Translations under genes and position numbers: made by a program
Part shown: positions 43,671-52,265 of the stretch, in pieces
Position numbering within the stretch: position 1 is the stretch's first letter
Layout of the letters: each line of letters starts with the position of its first letter
Notes under the pieces: model-generated
The model's database searches: none
What the model was told of the DNA's origin: nothing
Seen by the model: only the letters and a program-made list of their open reading frames with translations
Source: Bacteroidota bacterium
Lineage (GTDB): Bacteria > Bacteroidota > Bacteroidia > Bacteroidales > SKPS01
Direction of reading: 5' to 3'
Length of the DNA stretch: 64,000 nt
NCBI GenBank assembly: GCA_022709695.1
Contig: JAKLII010000002.1
Span: 26,955 to 90,954, forward strand

Positions 43671-46600
43671 ATGAAATCAATTTTGCTAACAGCCGCATTG
43701 TGTTTTTGGATTATTTTTCAGGCAGAGTTAACTGCCCAACCATTTCAGCTTACTTTTTCCGGTTCGGGGCTGAGCACGACCGTTACTTCTGTGGAGGTGC
43801 AAAACCTGACACAAGGTACTTCTTTGACCATAAATGGAAGTGACATTCTTGAGCTGCAGTCGTCGGTGGGGATGGAGGGACAATGGAAAGGACAGGAAGC
43901 CGGTCTGCATGTCTGGCCCAATCCTTCCGACGGAACCTTCTGGATTGGATATGATCATCCAACCAATGGCAGAGTAGTGATTGAGATTCTGGACATATCA
44001 GGAAAGCAGATCGTTAGCAGCTCGTTTGGCATCCCTGAGGGATACCACCTATTCCGCGCAACGGGTCTTCCCAATGGGTCTCAAGCTTTGCGCATCACAT
44101 CAGACTATTCCATTCAAACCGGAAATCTGATTGTTATCGGCTCAAATGGAGGGTCTCCGATTCTGGAGCGCTCCTCCTCTTCTTCATCAGCTCAGGGTTT
44201 AAAAAAAATGCCATCCTTAACTGCAATAATACCAATGCCGTACAACTCCGGCGACAGATTGTTGCTTAAAGGTATTTCGGGCAATCATGCAAGGGTGCTG
44301 ACACTAATTCCAACCCAGAGCCAATCGGTAAACTTTGAATTCATTTCCTGTACAGACACGGATGGAAACCACTACCCTGTGGTATCCATCGGAACCCAGA
44401 CGTGGATGGCAGAGAACCTTAAAACCTCACGCTACAACAACGGCACCGCTATTCCGGTTGTGACGGACTCAACTGCCTGGGTAAGCCTGAGCACTGGCGC
44501 CTGCTGCTGGTACAACAACGACTCGGCAACATATGCGGCAACGTATGGCTCCCTGTATAACTGGCATGCGGTGAATAACGGGAATCTTTGTCCTACGGGG
44601 TGGCATGTGCCTACCGATGCTGAATGGACTGTCCTTACAGATTTTCTTGGCGGAGAGAGTGTTGCCGGCGGACCTCTGAAAGAAACCGATACATTGCATT
44701 GGAACAGCCCCAACACCGGCGCCACAAACTCCAGCGGTTTTACTGCTCTTCCGGGAGGCTACCGCAACTACGGCAATGGACATTTCAACCACGTTGGCTA
44801 CCACGGTTACTGGTGGTCGTCTTCGGCCTACTTATCGACGTACGCCTGGTTCCGGAGACTGTACTACATTGGCAGCAATGTCACCAGGGACTTCTACAGT
44901 AAGACGTACGGGTTCTCTGTGCGTTGCATCAAAGGTGATCCGGTAGCACTTCCGCCTACTTCAGTTTTCACTGCAAATGATACCACTGTTATGGTAATTG
45001 ATACTGTCTTCTTTACAGATCAGTCACTCAACAACCCCACTTCCTGGAAATGGTACTTTGGTGACGGTGATAGCAGCCAGATACAACACCCCCAGCATGT
45101 GTATCAGTTTGCCGGAACGTTCACGGTGGTACTCACCGTGACAAATCCGGCAGGTTCCAACACATTGATCAAACAGAATTATATCCAGGTAAGCGCACCA
45201 CCGCAGACATTCCCGGTGTATGACGTTGATGGGAATGGGTATGACACGATCCATATTGGTACGCAGGTATGGATGAAACAAAATCTCAGGACCTCGAGGT
45301 TTGCAAACGGGAATCTGATTCCTGAAATTACAGCCAATGGTTCATGGCCGGGTAGTTATCCCCGAAGATGCTATTACAACAACGATTCCGCTGCCTACGC
45401 AGGCATTTATGGAACCTTGTACAACTGGTATGCCGTAGAGAATGGAAATCTGTGCCCCACAGGCTGGCATGTGCCGGAAGATGCTGAGTATGATGAATTG
45501 TCGGATATCATTGGAAGCAACGTGGGTGGCAGCCTAAAAGAAATCGGAACTCTCCATTGGAACAGCCCGAATACCCTTGCTACGAATTCTACGGGTTTTA
45601 CGGCGCTTGCGGGTGGAGTGAGAGGGTACTCAACAGGAAATTTCGGCAACATGGGGGAACTATGCGTACTTTGGGCTGAGACGGAAGGGAGTACTTCAAA
45701 TGCCTATACAAGATCTTTAAGTAATAGTTCATCACTATTTACAAGAATCAGTTATAGCAAAAAATATGGATTCTCGGTTCGTTGCCTGATGAACAGATTG
45801 CCCATCGTTTTAACCGATTCCGCAACCATGTTAACGTCTTCGGCATTCAAAATTCATAGTAAAGTTAGTAGTTCAGGCGGTACAACCGTTACATCAAGAG
45901 GAATATGCTATGGCACCAGCCCTAATCCGACCATTCTGAATAATTCTGTTCCATATGGTTCTGGCACGGGATCTTTTTCTCCCGTGGTAACCGGATTGGC
46001 ATTGAACACAACCTATTACCTCAGAGGATATGCGACAAACTCAACTGGTACGGCCTATGGAAACCAGGTAACACTTACTACCCCACAAACTTACAAGGCA
46101 TATGATTACGATGGAAATGCCTACGATACTGTGCAAATTGGCACCCAGGCCTGGCTCAGGCAAAATCTTAAAACAACCCATTTTGCCAATGGAGTTTATA
46201 TCCCGAACATCACAGCAGATTCATCATGGTCAAATGCCACAAATGCAAGATGCTGGTATTTAAATGATTCTGCCACCATGGGAAATGTTTATGGAGCTTT
46301 GTACAACCGTTTTGTCATTACCTACGGTAATGTATGTCCTTATGGATATCATGTTCCAACAGATTCGGAATGGCAAACCCTGGAGACGCATCTGGGGATG
46401 TCTTCGTCTCAGGCCTCTTCCACTGGCTGGCGTGGAACCACACAGGGCGGACAAATGAAAGAATCCGGTTATGCCCATTGGGCAAGCCCCAATATCGGAG
46501 CAACCAACCTTTCCGGTTTTACGGCACTCCCCGGTGGATTCAGATCCAACTCCGGAACCTGGTTTTCTATATATGGAGAAGGCCGATGGTGGACATCCTC

Positions 46601-46715
46601 TTACCAGACTAGCCCAAATCTTTGGTACCGAGGTTTGAGTACTCTGTATAACACCGTATACCGGGGATACACCGATGCCACGAATGGGTATTCGGTCCGG
46701 TGTATTGAGGATTAG
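43671..46715 (+). CDS. secreted protein with PKD and three FISUMP domains
   Basis: This 1014-residue exported protein starts MKSILLTAALCFWIIFQAEL. In order it has: a short beta segment (VEVQNLTQGT); an internal type IX tail-like module (about 80-160, VWPNPSDGTFWIGYDH); FISUMP 1 (about 227-420); PKD (about 428-508, WKWYFGDGDSS); FISUMP 2 (about 515-707); an Ig/FN3-like domain (about 710-805); and FISUMP 3 (about 810-1014). Domains 1 and 3 keep WWSS/WWTS and SVRC. Domain 2 has lost the tryptophan pair (LWAETEG) and may be decaying. The architecture equals that of the protein at 37708 plus one FISUMP unit. The function is unknown. Confidence 0.88.
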   Translation: MKSILLTAALCFWIIFQAELTAQPFQLTFSGSGLSTTVTSVEVQNLTQGTSLTINGSDILELQSSVGMEGQWKGQEAGLHVWPNPSDGTFWIGYDHPTNGRVVIEILDISGKQIVSSSFGIPEGYHLFRATGLPNGSQALRITSDYSIQTGNLIVIGSNGGSPILERSSSSSSAQGLKKMPSLTAIIPMPYNSGDRLLLKGISGNHARVLTLIPTQSQSVNFEFISCTDTDGNHYPVVSIGTQTWMAENLKTSRYNNGTAIPVVTDSTAWVSLSTGACCWYNNDSATYAATYGSLYNWHAVNNGNLCPTGWHVPTDAEWTVLTDFLGGESVAGGPLKETDTLHWNSPNTGATNSSGFTALPGGYRNYGNGHFNHVGYHGYWWSSSAYLSTYAWFRRLYYIGSNVTRDFYSKTYGFSVRCIKGDPVALPPTSVFTANDTTVMVIDTVFFTDQSLNNPTSWKWYFGDGDSSQIQHPQHVYQFAGTFTVVLTVTNPAGSNTLIKQNYIQVSAPPQTFPVYDVDGNGYDTIHIGTQVWMKQNLRTSRFANGNLIPEITANGSWPGSYPRRCYYNNDSAAYAGIYGTLYNWYAVENGNLCPTGWHVPEDAEYDELSDIIGSNVGGSLKEIGTLHWNSPNTLATNSTGFTALAGGVRGYSTGNFGNMGELCVLWAETEGSTSNAYTRSLSNSSSLFTRISYSKKYGFSVRCLMNRLPIVLTDSATMLTSSAFKIHSKVSSSGGTTVTSRGICYGTSPNPTILNNSVPYGSGTGSFSPVVTGLALNTTYYLRGYATNSTGTAYGNQVTLTTPQTYKAYDYDGNAYDTVQIGTQAWLRQNLKTTHFANGVYIPNITADSSWSNATNARCWYLNDSATMGNVYGALYNRFVITYGNVCPYGYHVPTDSEWQTLETHLGMSSSQASSTGWRGTTQGGQMKESGYAHWASPNIGATNLSGFTALPGGFRSNSGTWFSIYGEGRWWTSSYQTSPNLWYRGLSTLYNTVYRGYTDATNGYSVRCIED

Positions 46716-46768
46716 CAGACCAACGCACTATTCCAGTTCTTTTTCTATGGTTTGAACATAACACATGC

Positions 46769-46799
46769 TTGACTTTGGCTGAATTCTGGATTATATTTG
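46769..46799 (+). promoter_or_regulatory. promoter with long leader before the barrel gene
   Basis: TTG at 46769-46771 and TAtaTTTG at 46792-46799 are separated by 20 bases. The ATG at 46913 is 113 bases downstream, so the transcript would have a leader of about 100 bases. Confidence 0.55.
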
Positions 46800-46912
46800 T
46801 AGATGTATCATTTCTAATAGATTAGTCAGGAATAAGGCCTTAGTTTATGCAAGCACTGCTTATCCTGTCTCTTTGCGTAAAACTAAAATACCTAACCTAA
46901 AAAACAATCCAA

Positions 46913-47632
46913 ATGAAGACAAAACTTATGCTGAGAAACTCAATGATGGTTTTGCTGTTAGTGCTCGCTTCATCCGTTTCTGAAAGTCAGAACCTAACTA
47001 TTCATGGACTTTCAACAAATGGCAGTTTGGATCACTATGGATTTCAACATTTCACCAAGTCCGGAAGCACATCAATGTGCGGACTTGCATTCAGTCCTAT
47101 CCAGGGTGGAGAAAAGGACAGAAAATTGGCATTGTCATTCAACCCCCTGGGATTCATACAGTTCGGACCAATTCTTAACTTCGAGTATGGTTTAAAAAGT
47201 CATATCGCTTTAAACGGACATCTGAGGTTTTCACCCCTTGGCGCGCTCTCCTATGCCATTCGGTCGGCTGATGGAGGAGTCGATGAATTGTCAGGCATTG
47301 CATTTGGGGGTGGACTCATCTATTTTACAGGTGAAAACAGGAGCAAAGCCTATGTGGGAATGCTTCTGGAATATGAAAAATCAACGGCAATATACCTTCA
47401 GGGTGATTCATGGGAATGGACCGAGAAGGAAAAAATCTTCGTATTCACCTTTAACGGGGGGTACCGTTTCCTGTTCTCTTCAGGTTTCTTTGTTAATACC
47501 GGTGCCTATCTGGGAGTATACCGGTCAAAATGGAACTGGTACTACACTGATAGTTCCAACGGCTACGGTAATTCAGGCTCCGATATTAAGCCCTTCGGCA
47601 TGCTGGAACTTACCTTCGGATTATCGTTCTGA
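46913..47632 (+). CDS. putative outer-membrane beta-barrel protein
   Basis: This 239-residue protein has a signal peptide (MMVLLLVLASSVSES) and then alternating strands such as LALSFNPLGFIQFGPILNFE, HIALNGHLRFSPLGALSYA and YVGMLLEYEKS. It ends LELTFGLSF, a terminal aromatic residue as expected for barrels. No family name is assigned. It lies inside the repeat-bounded segment with the FISUMP genes. Confidence 0.65.
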   Translation: MKTKLMLRNSMMVLLLVLASSVSESQNLTIHGLSTNGSLDHYGFQHFTKSGSTSMCGLAFSPIQGGEKDRKLALSFNPLGFIQFGPILNFEYGLKSHIALNGHLRFSPLGALSYAIRSADGGVDELSGIAFGGGLIYFTGENRSKAYVGMLLEYEKSTAIYLQGDSWEWTEKEKIFVFTFNGGYRFLFSSGFFVNTGAYLGVYRSKWNWYYTDSSNGYGNSGSDIKPFGMLELTFGLSF

Positions 47633-47823
47633 ATATTTCAGTGACTTGATTTTCAACGGGAAATCATGAAGGTTTGTGGTAAGAAAAGATTGGAATTTTT
47701 ATATAACGTCATGCTAGGATATGATTAGAGATGGCCCATTGGCATTTTAAGTATATTTTAACAATGGTTTTAATTGACTTATGTTTTTACGTATGCAAAA
47801 ACCCAATTTAATAAAATCATAAT

Positions 47824-48333
47824 ATGAAAAGAAATATTTTTTTTGCAATCTTATTCATTGTTGTTGCGATAGCTAGTTGTGGTAAAGATGGCGTTGATGG
47901 AAAGGATGGTATTGATGGAAAAGATGGAAATGCCAATGTCGTAAGCTATATCTTATCTGATTCCATAAAATTGTTGTGGCAGAACAATGCAATTCATCTG
48001 CTGTATGATTCAACCTTTACCATTCCTGACAGTATAAGAAACGATGGAATAGTTCTGGTTTATTTGCAGTATGGTGTTACCTATCCCGGAAATTGGTATT
48101 TTTCACCTGGATTGGGCCCTTTAGGTTTATGGCAAACCAGATATTCAATTGGGGATAATGAGTTGACAATCCACATGCTAAATCCGGATGGTTCTGCTTG
48201 GTCAGGTGGGACACCTGAGGCTGTTACAAAAATCAAAGTCGTTCTGGTTCCTGCATCAAAGGTTTATCTCTTGGCAAAAATTAAAAAAGAGGCAGGATTG
48301 GGGTTGACCGATCATGAGATAATCAATTACTGA
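47824..48333 (+). CDS. lipoprotein with short collagen-like stretch
   Basis: This 169-residue lipoprotein has the signal MKRNIFFAILFIVVAIASC (C19). It continues GKDGVDGKDGIDGKDG, a short run of Gly-X-Y triplets directly after the lipid anchor, then a beta-rich C-terminal domain of about 130 residues. Such anchored collagen-like spacers occur in surface lipoproteins of Bacteroidota. The function of the C-terminal domain is unknown. Confidence 0.75.
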   Translation: MKRNIFFAILFIVVAIASCGKDGVDGKDGIDGKDGNANVVSYILSDSIKLLWQNNAIHLLYDSTFTIPDSIRNDGIVLVYLQYGVTYPGNWYFSPGLGPLGLWQTRYSIGDNELTIHMLNPDGSAWSGGTPEAVTKIKVVLVPASKVYLLAKIKKEAGLGLTDHEIINY

Positions 48334-48426
48334 TACTTTTTTAAACAGCAATTAGCCATGGGCGTTTTCAATAGTTAGATCGATCAGGAATCGCACTTCA
48401 TTTCAGATCAGGAGAAAGAGGGTGTC

Positions 48427-48855
48427 TCAAAAGAGATGCTCTCTTTCAAAGAATTGAGGCGTCCGCAACTTCAACTCCTTTTTATCCCGAGCATAACCTG
48501 TTGCTTCAACAGTAACCTGCCTTAGTTTTTTTATACAACGCACAGAAAATCTGCAGCCTTTATCTCCGCAGTTTCTGCCGGTATAACTGCCGTTGTACTC
48601 CAGGCTCCGATACCAGGCGCCCATTAATGAATATTCGTCAATCGACCACCATAAACCATAATAACCTCTGAAAGCAAATGAACCATCGTCGGCACCACGA
48701 CCACCTCCTGGAAGTGCTGTAAATCCACTGGAATTCGTGACACCCAGGTTGGGAGTAAACCAATGTAAAGTTCCCGACTCATTCAATTTGCCTCCCTCAT
48801 CTGTTCCACGCCAATCGGTGGAATCTGCCTGTTGTTGTGTCATACCAGGGTTCAC
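48427..48855 (-). pseudogene. C-terminal half of a FISUMP domain
   Basis: The minus strand starts directly at the VTT stop codon and encodes PGMTQQQADSTDWRGTDEGG, SSGFTALPGGGRGADDGSF, LWWSIDEYS and FSVRCIKK. This is the second half of a FISUMP domain with no signal peptide or first half, followed by about 35 extra codons. It is the complement of the middle fragment at 40463-40560. It is probably not translated. Confidence 0.8.
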
Positions 48856-49470
48856 CTATATCACCTTAAACACCACCAGCCCATAGAGGAAGAACCGGAC
48901 GATGCGGCTGATGGCCCAAAACAGGTATTTCCTGTAGTCGTATTCCATGATGCCGGCTGCCATGCTGGCCATGGAAAAGGGGAGCGGAAAAAATGCCGCA
49001 AACACAATGAGTACTGCCCCCCACCGCCGCAGGTTGGCAATGTGTTTTGCCATGGTGAGTTTGGTGTACCGGGTTACCGAAGGGATGGACAGGATCAGTT
49101 TTCCGATATAATACGATACCGAGCCTCCCATATACGCCAGGAGTGCCAGCCCGGTGAGGGCCACCCACGGGTGCGTCGTCTGTGATGCCCAGGCAATGAA
49201 CAGCTCCGGAGGGATAAGCCCCAGAAACGACTCGGAAAGGAAGAAAATGGTATATACCAGAAACGCTGAAAAAGTGTCGGTGGCATTCTCCAGCAGCAGG
49301 TTCAGGTCGACGATGAAGCGGTCAACAAAAAAAATCGCCAGCAGGAGCCCCAGGATCGGCGGAATGGAGTTCTTCAGTGTAATCCAGATAAACCGGTAGA
49401 AACCGGTATACTTGTAATACTGATGCAGAAGCTGCAGCCTTGACTTCTTGCGCGTTCCCCTCAGTTTCAT
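48856..49470 (-). CDS. VTT-domain (SNARE-associated/DedA-like) membrane protein
   Basis: This 204-residue inner-membrane protein has a basic N-terminus and about five helices. Segments include FFLSESFLGLIPPELFIAWA, GGSVSYYIGKL and FAAFFPLPFSMASMAAGIM, resembling VTT/DedA proteins (lipid scramblase or transporter-like). It ends SRIVRFFLYGLVVFKVI. The start is placed at 49470 (MKLRGTRKKS); 16 in-frame codons upstream look non-coding. The 3' end is the site of the 49-base repeat and abuts the FISUMP remnant. The molecular role is unknown. Confidence 0.78.
   Translation of the reverse strand: MKLRGTRKKSRLQLLHQYYKYTGFYRFIWITLKNSIPPILGLLLAIFFVDRFIVDLNLLLENATDTFSAFLVYTIFFLSESFLGLIPPELFIAWASQTTHPWVALTGLALLAYMGGSVSYYIGKLILSIPSVTRYTKLTMAKHIANLRRWGAVLIVFAAFFPLPFSMASMAAGIMEYDYRKYLFWAISRIVRFFLYGLVVFKVI
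48863..48911 (-). repeat. 49-base direct repeat, right copy (inside the VTT gene)
   Basis: It is the counterpart of 40406-40454 (45 of 49 identical). It covers codons for SRIVRFFLYGLVVFKV. Confidence 0.9.
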
Positions 49471-49542
49471 GCCTGCCACCTGGTTGTTATGGTCTGGTAA
49501 CGTTACTGTTGAATACAATATTTCACTGAAATCTTAAGACTG

Positions 49543-49550
49543 CAAAATTA
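49543..49550 (-). promoter_or_regulatory. -7 element TAATTTTG for the VTT gene
   Basis: The minus strand reads TAATTTTG 73 bases before the chosen ATG at 49470. The -33 element is unclear. Confidence 0.4.
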
Positions 49551-49686
49551 CGATTCCCTTGGGCCTGCTTTTCCTGCTTTTTTCTTAAATAATGTGAAAC
49601 CGGCACAGGTGTAAACCCAAATTGCACCAACACCAGGCTGTGAAAAAAAACACCCCGCTACATCGAATCATCACTCCTGGCAGTTG

Positions 49687-49694
49687 TAGCTTTG
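49687..49694 (+). promoter_or_regulatory. -7 element TAgcTTTG before the glucosaminidase gene
   Basis: TAgcTTTG ends 9 bases before the ATG at 49703, which would give a very short leader. It excludes the upstream in-frame start at 49622. Confidence 0.55.
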
Positions 49695-49702
49695 TGGTTG
49701 TC

Positions 49703-50641
49703 ATGAAAAACCCCTGTTTCCTCATCCCCTTGCTGTTGCTCCTTGCCTTCCCGCTGCCCGGACAGGGCCAGGCCGAAAAAACCACCCATGCCGTCTATGA
49801 GGCCTACATCCGCAAATATGCCCCCATTGCTGTAAAACATATGCGGGAATATGGCATACCCGCCAGTATCACCCTGGCGCAGGGGCTGCTGGAATCGGGT
49901 GCCGGCACCTCCGACCTTGCCCGTACAGCCAACAACCATTTCGGCATCAAATGCCATAAAGACTGGAGCGGCGACACCTTTTACAAGGATGATGATACGA
50001 AAAACGAATGCTTCCGGAAATACAAAAACCCTGAGGAATCCTTCAGGGACCATGCCCTCTTCCTCACCACCCGGCAACGGTATGCCGATCTTTTCAAGCT
50101 GGATAAAACCGACTACAAGGGGTGGGCTAAAGGGCTCAAATCCGCCGGCTATGCTACCAATCCTGCCTATGCCGAAAAACTGATCGGGTTGATTGAGACG
50201 TACGAACTGTACCACTACGATAGCGCAAAAAGACAACGGTGGTGGGAGCGGCTGTTCAAAAAGGGGAAACCGGCAGCTCCGGATCCCCCTGCGTCCGTAA
50301 AAACAGCTTTCGGAACCGTACACAAGGTGAACGGAGCCGAATATCTGATAGCCAACCCCGGCGAAACCCTTCAGTCGCTCGCCGATTCGCTGGCCGTGAA
50401 TGTCTGGACCCTTAGAAAATACAACGATCTGGGCAAGGAGCAGGACATCCGCCCGGGCGACAGGGTGTTTATCCAGTCGAAGAGAAAAAAAGGCGCCGTG
50501 GAGACCCACACGGTTCTGCCGGGGGAAACCCTCCATTCCATATCACAGCTTTACGGCATCAGGCTGAAGAGCCTCATCCGCCTCAATCATTCTGATCCTG
50601 GTGCAGTTCCTGAACCCGGTACTGTTCTACATTTAAGGTAG
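49703..50641 (+). CDS. glucosaminidase with two LysM domains
   Basis: This 312-residue exported peptidoglycan hydrolase starts MKNPCFLIPLLLLLAFPLPG. The glucosaminidase domain (about 28-175) contains GIPASITLAQGLLESGAGTS with the catalytic Glu of LESGAG, then NNHFGIKCHKDWSG and ESFRDHALFL, as in FlgJ/LytG enzymes. Two LysM repeats follow (about 208-255 and 264-312), which bind glycan strands. It cleaves N-acetylglucosaminyl bonds in the periplasm during growth or division. The start is fixed by the -7 element at 49687-49694. Confidence 0.92.
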   Translation: MKNPCFLIPLLLLLAFPLPGQGQAEKTTHAVYEAYIRKYAPIAVKHMREYGIPASITLAQGLLESGAGTSDLARTANNHFGIKCHKDWSGDTFYKDDDTKNECFRKYKNPEESFRDHALFLTTRQRYADLFKLDKTDYKGWAKGLKSAGYATNPAYAEKLIGLIETYELYHYDSAKRQRWWERLFKKGKPAAPDPPASVKTAFGTVHKVNGAEYLIANPGETLQSLADSLAVNVWTLRKYNDLGKEQDIRPGDRVFIQSKRKKGAVETHTVLPGETLHSISQLYGIRLKSLIRLNHSDPGAVPEPGTVLHLR

Positions 50642-50659
50642 CAGAGGATCAGGTGGCTA

Positions 50660-52264
50660 TCAGCCAGCCTTTTGCTTCAGGACTTTATCTGACGCCAGCT
50701 TCCCGGTGAGGATCGACATCGGTACCCCTCCCGGGCTGTAGACCCACTGCCCTGCCTGATAAACATGCGGAATGGGGGTTTGTACCGACCGGTCGGCGAT
50801 CTGGATCCTGTCGATCACAGGCATCGATTCGGTAAAGGCCCATCCGGTAATACCCCCTTCTGAGCTCCCAACCCGGTGCTCAATGCTGAGAGGGGTGAAG
50901 GAAAATTGTCCACGGATGTGACCGGCCAACCCGGGATACACAGATCCGCTGATCACACGGATGATTCTTGCTTCAATTTCCTGAATAAACTCCGGGAGCC
51001 ATCCGGCCTCCTCCACCTTTTTAAACAGAAGGTATTCAGCCAGTAAGCTGATAATTACTCCGGTCTTCCCCCCAGGGGCCATTACCGGATCTTTGAGGCA
51101 GGGGATGGAAATTTCAAAGGTATTCAACCGGATGTAACGGTCAAGCCAATCCAGGACCTCCTCGCGGGAGGTCTCCGTGAACCGCTCCAGCAGCACATCC
51201 AGCTCCCGGCGGTGGGTCTCACCAAGCCCTTCGGCTAAAGGGGTATAGAAGAAGTGGCCGTGGGCCTTCTCAGAAAAATATTCAGGAGGAAGATCAACCT
51301 GCAGGAACAGGGTGAATATCGAATCTCCCCCCCTGTGTTGTAAAAACCTGGCTTTGGTTTCTTCAGCCTTGTTTCTGACTTCAGGTGCAAGATGGTCAGT
51401 CTTCGAAATCGCATAAAACTTCTTCAGATCTGCTGCCCAGATCAGGTTATCATACCTGTAAATATTTCCCAGGTCATCCATTACAAAACGACTTGCAGGG
51501 TCCACCGATGTGACTCTCCTGCCGGTTTTAATCTCACCTCCCAGCATGCCGGTTTTTGCAGCCAGCGTCTCTGCCAGGGTTCCAACTCCCCCCTTCGGGT
51601 AGAAGTAATCGAGATAGAGCGAAAAGTAACTCAGGGCAAAAAAAGCAGGTGTGTTTTTGAAGAAATGCTGGGCAACCACATCCCGCAATGCCGGGTTTTT
51701 AATGATATCCTCCAGATAGGTCTCCACCGGGGTTTTCATCCGGTTGATCTTCCGTACGGTAAACAGGAATTTCGGGAACCAGGGGAGGATTTTTTTAAAG
51801 ATGAAATCCAGGTCATGTTTCAGGTCTTTAAACACCGGGTTTTCAATGCCATAAAGCACATCCATGTGCTTCATGATACGGCGGATAATCCTGATCAGCG
51901 CATCGATATCGGCACCATCCTCCGGAAAATGCTTCTTTAACAAACCGGCATAATCCTTCAGGTTTTCAATGGTTTTTATGTGGATGATGTCCGGTCCGAT
52001 CCCCAGCGAAACATAGCTTTTTACGGTTTCCAGTTCAGCTCCCAGATTTTTCAGCATGGGGAAAATGATCCCGGCATCCAGCAAAGCCCTTACACCGGCA
52101 TCAAACCTGAAACCGTTCCGGTTGAATGTGTTCACCAGGCCACCGCACTTCTCATTCATCTCAATCAGCAAAACCTTCCGTCCCGCCTGGGCCTGAAATA
52201 CAGCAGCGGTCAATCCGGCTATACCGCCACCGACTACAATGGTGCTGTAGCTGTTTTCCGCCAT
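50660..52264 (-). CDS. CrtI-like FAD/NAD(P)-dependent oxidoreductase
   Basis: This 534-residue flavoprotein has the dinucleotide motif VVGGGIAGLTAAVFQAQAG near residue 10, followed by LIEMNEKCGGLVNTF. The C-terminal FAD contact is YQAGQWVYSPGGVPMSILTG. It belongs to the phytoene desaturase/carotenoid isomerase/RetSat superfamily. No other carotenoid gene is near, so the substrate may be another lipid or polyene. It begins 1 base after the SDR stop, the last gene of a three-gene operon. Confidence 0.85.
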   Translation of the reverse strand: MAENSYSTIVVGGGIAGLTAAVFQAQAGRKVLLIEMNEKCGGLVNTFNRNGFRFDAGVRALLDAGIIFPMLKNLGAELETVKSYVSLGIGPDIIHIKTIENLKDYAGLLKKHFPEDGADIDALIRIIRRIMKHMDVLYGIENPVFKDLKHDLDFIFKKILPWFPKFLFTVRKINRMKTPVETYLEDIIKNPALRDVVAQHFFKNTPAFFALSYFSLYLDYFYPKGGVGTLAETLAAKTGMLGGEIKTGRRVTSVDPASRFVMDDLGNIYRYDNLIWAADLKKFYAISKTDHLAPEVRNKAEETKARFLQHRGGDSIFTLFLQVDLPPEYFSEKAHGHFFYTPLAEGLGETHRRELDVLLERFTETSREEVLDWLDRYIRLNTFEISIPCLKDPVMAPGGKTGVIISLLAEYLLFKKVEEAGWLPEFIQEIEARIIRVISGSVYPGLAGHIRGQFSFTPLSIEHRVGSSEGGITGWAFTESMPVIDRIQIADRSVQTPIPHVYQAGQWVYSPGGVPMSILTGKLASDKVLKQKAG

Positions 52265-52265
52265 A

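Noticed and set aside
37708..48855. Diversity-generating retroelement
   Set aside because: The FISUMP variation is suggestive, but no reverse transcriptase, template repeat or adenine-specific variation was seen.
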